Shown here: positions 5,457 through 7,493 of the stretch, one piece after another
How positions within the stretch are numbered: the stretch's first letter is position 1
Layout of the letters: each line of letters opens with the position of its first letter
From: an uncultured Thermoleophilia bacterium
GTDB lineage: Bacteria > Actinomycetota > Thermoleophilia > Gaiellales > F1-60-MAGs149
Assembly: GCA_902806305.1 (NCBI GenBank)
Contig: CADCWC010000190.1
Span: 1 to 7,493, forward strand
Direction: 5' to 3'
Length of the DNA: 7,493 bases
The notes under the pieces: generated by a model
Seen by the model: the letters and a program-made list of their open reading frames with translations, nothing else
What the model was told of the DNA's origin: nothing
The model's database searches: none
Position numbers and translations under genes: made by a program

Positions 5457-5986
5457 GCCGCCGCGACCTCGCCCTGCACGATCAGGCGCAGGCCCGCGCT
5501 GACCCGTCCGAGCGGCTCGCGCAGGTCGGTCGTCTCCGCGGCGTGCGCCAGCGCGCGCGCCAGTTCGCCGTAGAGGTGGGGCTGCGCGGCCGTCACGAGG
5601 CGGAGCGGCGCCTCGCCGGACCGGAGCTGGAGGAGGAAGCCGTCGGCGGCGCCGTCGAACGGCTCGACGTGCCCGGGCGGCCCCACGGGATCGACGCCCG
5701 ACACCGTCAGGTGGGCCACGGGCGGCTCGTCGTCGAGGATGAGCAGCGGGTCGCCGACGATCACGACGGCCGGCCGGATCTCGAGCGACGCCAGCAGCCG
5801 CCGCGCCACGACGACGGTGCGGAGGTAGCGGTCGAGCGACTCGCCGTAGAGGGCGCGCTGGAGCTTCGTCGGCCGGACGGGGAGCGTGTGCCGGAACTCG
5901 AGCGGCAGGCCGTACTCGTCGACCACGAGCGCCCCGCCGACGTAGCCGAGCGGCTCGTGCAGCTCGACTGCCAGGTACCCGATCAC
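5453..5986 (-). CDS. Conserved-looking protein of unknown function (177 aa)
   Basis: This 177-residue soluble protein begins at a GTG overlapping the previous stop by 4 nt (GTGA, 5986-5983) and is itself overlapped by the next gene, so it is the centre of a coupled gene series. Its N-terminal 90 residues look like a compact alpha/beta domain: YLAVEL and VGGALVVDEYGLPLEFRHT (strands, 17-34), the motif PVRPTKLQRALYGESLDRYL (36-55), a helix VVVARRLLASLEI, then VVIVGDPLLILDD. The pattern VVDExGxPLEFRxTxPVRPTxLQxxLYG feels like a conserved family I have seen as hypothetical proteins, but I cannot name it. The second half (118-175) has strands and an Ala-rich helix (LYGELARALAHAAE). No transmembrane helix, signal peptide or metal-binding cluster is seen. 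Its place after an FlhF-like gene hints at a motility or envelope role; this is inference. Confidence 0.7.
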   Translation of the reverse strand: MIGYLAVELHEPLGYVGGALVVDEYGLPLEFRHTLPVRPTKLQRALYGESLDRYLRTVVVARRLLASLEIRPAVVIVGDPLLILDDEPPVAHLTVSGVDPVGPPGHVEPFDGAADGFLLQLRSGEAPLRLVTAAQPHLYGELARALAHAAETTDLREPLGRVSAGLRLIVQGEVAAA

Positions 5987-6288
5987 GCCCGCACGTCCAG
6001 CAGCGACCCGGGGGCGTCGTCCTCGCCGGGCAGGTGGCGCGTCGGGCGGGACGACGATCCGTCCGCCCCGGTCGCGTCCGTGAACGGCTCGCCATCACCC
6101 CGACGTCGCCGTCCGGTCCCGGCTGTCCGACCGGCCCGCTCCAGCTCCGCCGCGCGACGGTCCGCCTCGCGCACGAGCCGAAGGGCGACGCCCGCCTGCG
6201 CCGCCCGTTCGGCGCCCGCCTCCGAGCCACGCGAGCGGGCGACCTGCGCCGACTGCGCGACGAGGTTCGGCAGCCCGATGCGGGTCAT
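5983..6288 (-). CDS. Small helical/disordered protein in the flhF-linked block (101 aa)
   Basis: This 101-residue protein matches no family I know. The first 50 residues (MTRIGLPNLVAQSAQVARSR and after) are rich in Ala, Arg, Glu and Gln and should form amphipathic helix. The rest is polar, with Gly, Arg, Asp and Pro, and is probably disordered, ending in the short hydrophobic GSLLDVRA. The stop overlaps the next gene's GTG. The start is uncertain: ATG at 6288 is preceded directly by GGAGGAG, which is closer than usual for a Shine-Dalgarno site, while GTG at 6297 would add three residues (MEE) but has no upstream site. It starts 8-17 nt after the preceding membrane protein's stop, so they are surely co-transcribed. 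The helical N-terminus plus disordered tail would suit an adaptor or chaperone, but nothing in the sequence proves that. Confidence 0.6.
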   Translation of the reverse strand: MTRIGLPNLVAQSAQVARSRGSEAGAERAAQAGVALRLVREADRRAAELERAGRTAGTGRRRRGDGEPFTDATGADGSSSRPTRHLPGEDDAPGSLLDVRA

Positions 6289-6305
6289 CTCCTCCACGGG
6301 TCAGA

Positions 6306-6680
6306 TCACGATCCCTGCGGCGCGCGGAGGCCCGGCGGCGCGTGCTCGAGGAGCGCCGGCGGGAGCGGCGTGCCGCTCGCGGCGTACTGCCGGGCCAGCG
6401 ATCGCTTCGCCTCGACCACGCGCTGGTCGTACTGCTCGCGCTGCTCCTCGACGCTGGCCCGGATCATCTCGCGCACGAGGACCAGGCCGAGGAACCAGGC
6501 GATCGGGAACAGCAGGACGGCGCCCAGCAGGCCGTGCAGCACGGAGTCGGTCAGGTCGCCGCCGAGCCGCCAGGTCGAGACGGCGCCGACCGCGAAGCCG
6601 AGGAGCGCGCCGACGGCGCGGATCGGGTCCACCATGCCCGCGATCGAGTCGGCGGGGCTCAGGGTCGGATCGTCAGGCAC
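6306..6680 (-). CDS. Small two-helix membrane protein with cytoplasmic helical tail (124 aa)
   Basis: This 124-residue protein has two hydrophobic segments, about residues 19-37 (IRAVGALLGFAVGAVSTWR) and 46-69 (VLHGLLGAVLLFPIAWFLGLVLV). A charged helix of about 30 residues follows (REMIRASVEEQREQYDQRV and on), then a Pro-rich end. The pattern suggests a membrane hairpin carrying a coiled-coil-like arm, probably in the cytoplasm. I cannot assign a family. The start is GTG at 6680, 25 nt after the FlhF-like stop, without a clear Shine-Dalgarno site; ATG at 6635 is a shorter possibility that would still keep both membrane segments. Its position directly after an flhF-like gene resembles motility operons in which small membrane/coiled-coil proteins assist flagellar assembly, such as SwrB in Bacillus, but there is no visible sequence likeness to claim homology. 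Confidence 0.68.
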   Translation of the reverse strand: MPDDPTLSPADSIAGMVDPIRAVGALLGFAVGAVSTWRLGGDLTDSVLHGLLGAVLLFPIAWFLGLVLVREMIRASVEEQREQYDQRVVEAKRSLARQYAASGTPLPPALLEHAPPGLRAPQGS

Positions 6681-6705
6681 GGCGGCGGCGCAGCATCGTC
6701 ACGGA

Positions 6706-7493
6706 TCAGATCGGCAGGATGCGGGCCGCGATCGAGCCCCCGTCCGCGGCACGGAGGTCGCCGGGCACCCGGGGCCCCTCGCCGAGGTAGGAGAGCGGCA
6801 GGTCGAAGCGGACGGCCAGGTCGAGCAGCGGGCCGGCGAAGCGGGCCTCGTCGGTCTTCGTCACGAGCAGCCGATCGACGCCGAGACGGCCGAAGCGGGT
6901 CAGCGTGGCGGCCGTCTCGCGCGGTGCGAGGCCGAGCGGGAGGACGAGGTGCGTCTCGTGGGCTGCCACCGTCGCGAGGACGGCCTGCACCCCGCGCGTG
7001 CGCTCCTCGTCGGCCGGGGACAGGCCCGGCGTGTCGACGATCACGACGTCACGGGCGGCGAGGCGGGCCTGGGCGCGGGACGCCTCCTCCGGCCGCTGGA
7101 CGCGGACGACGTCCGACCCGCCGGCGTAGGCGAGCAGGCGGTCGGCGTCCGAGCCGAGGCGGGTCGCGAGCGGATGCCGCTCGTCGTCCGGCGGGTCGAC
7201 GACGACGAGGCCGACGCGCAACCCGGCCTCCGTCCAGGCGGCGGCGAGCTTCGCGGCCGTCGAGGTCTTGCCGACGCCCGAGGCGCCCACGAGCGCGATG
7301 CGGCGCGCCGAGCCGTCGGGGGCCCATCCCTGCTCGACGCGGATCTCCCCGGCGATCCGGGCGCGGGTGCGCTCGCGCAGCCTCCCGCCGCCGAAGGGCA
7401 GCACGTGCAGGCTGACCGCCCGGACGAGCTCTGCGGCCACGTCCGCTGAGACGCCGGAGCGCTCGAGCTCGAGCAGCAGGTCCTCGCCCTCCT
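6706..7493 (-). CDS. flhF: FlhF-like SRP-family GTPase, partial (N-terminus outside window)
   Basis: The frame is open to the window edge, so the 261 visible residues are the C-terminal part. They contain a helical piece resembling the FlhF N domain (EDLLLELERSGVSADVAAELV) and a G domain. P-loop GASGVGKT lies at 7287-7264, the G3 motif DTPGL at 7035-7021 and the G4 motif TKTDE at 6861-6847. The closing LSYLGEGPRVPGDL is the SRP-GTPase G5 region, which in FlhF reads SYxTxGQxVPDD. FlhF marks where flagella are built at the pole and is activated by FlhG in well-studied species. Two features are unusual: the DTYR-type G2/insertion-box motif is replaced by VVDPPDDERHPLATRLGSD, and DTAGR is changed to DTPGL. 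The gene heads a compact minus-strand series of four unknown genes; no flhG follows in the window. FtsY and Ffh are less likely because of the C-terminus and N-domain pattern. Confidence 0.78.
   Translation of the reverse strand, partial: EGEDLLLELERSGVSADVAAELVRAVSLHVLPFGGGRLRERTRARIAGEIRVEQGWAPDGSARRIALVGASGVGKTSTAAKLAAAWTEAGLRVGLVVVDPPDDERHPLATRLGSDADRLLAYAGGSDVVRVQRPEEASRAQARLAARDVVIVDTPGLSPADEERTRGVQAVLATVAAHETHLVLPLGLAPRETAATLTRFGRLGVDRLLVTKTDEARFAGPLLDLAVRFDLPLSYLGEGPRVPGDLRAADGGSIAARILPI

Noticed and set aside
6673..6702. Nine-codon mini-ORF (MTMLRRRRA) between the FlhF-like and membrane genes
   Set aside because: No ribosome site and too short to distinguish from chance. Its end overlaps the next start, so a coupling role is possible but unsupported.
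5414..7449. Long plus-strand frames over the flhF-linked block
   Set aside because: Composition is a shadow pattern; the minus-strand frames show coupled starts, membrane segments and the GTPase motifs.

Overview
The window is very GC-rich, and its codons end almost entirely in G or C. Together with an LpdA-type flavoprotein, a primary-type sigma factor and GTG/ATG starts, this points to a high-GC actinobacterium. A deep-branching, flagellated lineage such as Thermoleophilia (Solirubrobacterales) fits best, but that placement is inference; no rRNA or other phylogenetic marker is present. I see no tRNA, rRNA, CRISPR array, insertion sequence or phage gene.

Left part (1-2694): the C-terminal end of a lytic transglycosylase (+) runs into a strong inverted repeat and converges on a four-helix membrane protein of unknown function (-). 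A 119-125 bp divergent intergenic region with CTGAA repeats and a near-symmetric -10 element separates that gene from an LpdA-like flavoprotein disulfide reductase (+). This flavoprotein keeps the CxxxxC redox pair but lacks the C-terminal catalytic His.

Right part (2708-7493): every gene is on the minus strand. In transcription order (right to left) they are a partial FlhF-like SRP-family GTPase, a small two-helix membrane protein, a small helical/disordered protein, a conserved-looking protein of unknown function, a second unknown protein, a single-domain Rcp1-type response regulator, an RpoD-type sigma factor and a PilZ domain protein. Two successive junctions in the unknown block are 4-nt GTGA overlaps, and sigma and PilZ are 2 nt apart, so at least two tight transcription units are likely: flhF plus four unknowns, and sigma plus PilZ, with the response regulator between them.

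How they may work together (inference): FlhF places flagella, PilZ proteins commonly act as c-di-GMP-responsive flagellar brakes, and Rcp1/CheY-like regulators carry phosphorelay signals. The right part therefore looks like the end of a flagellar/motility locus whose usual flhG neighbour is replaced, within the visible sequence, by four uncharacterised small genes. These unknowns, the degenerate GTPase motifs in the FlhF-like protein and the sigma-PilZ pairing are the most novel parts.
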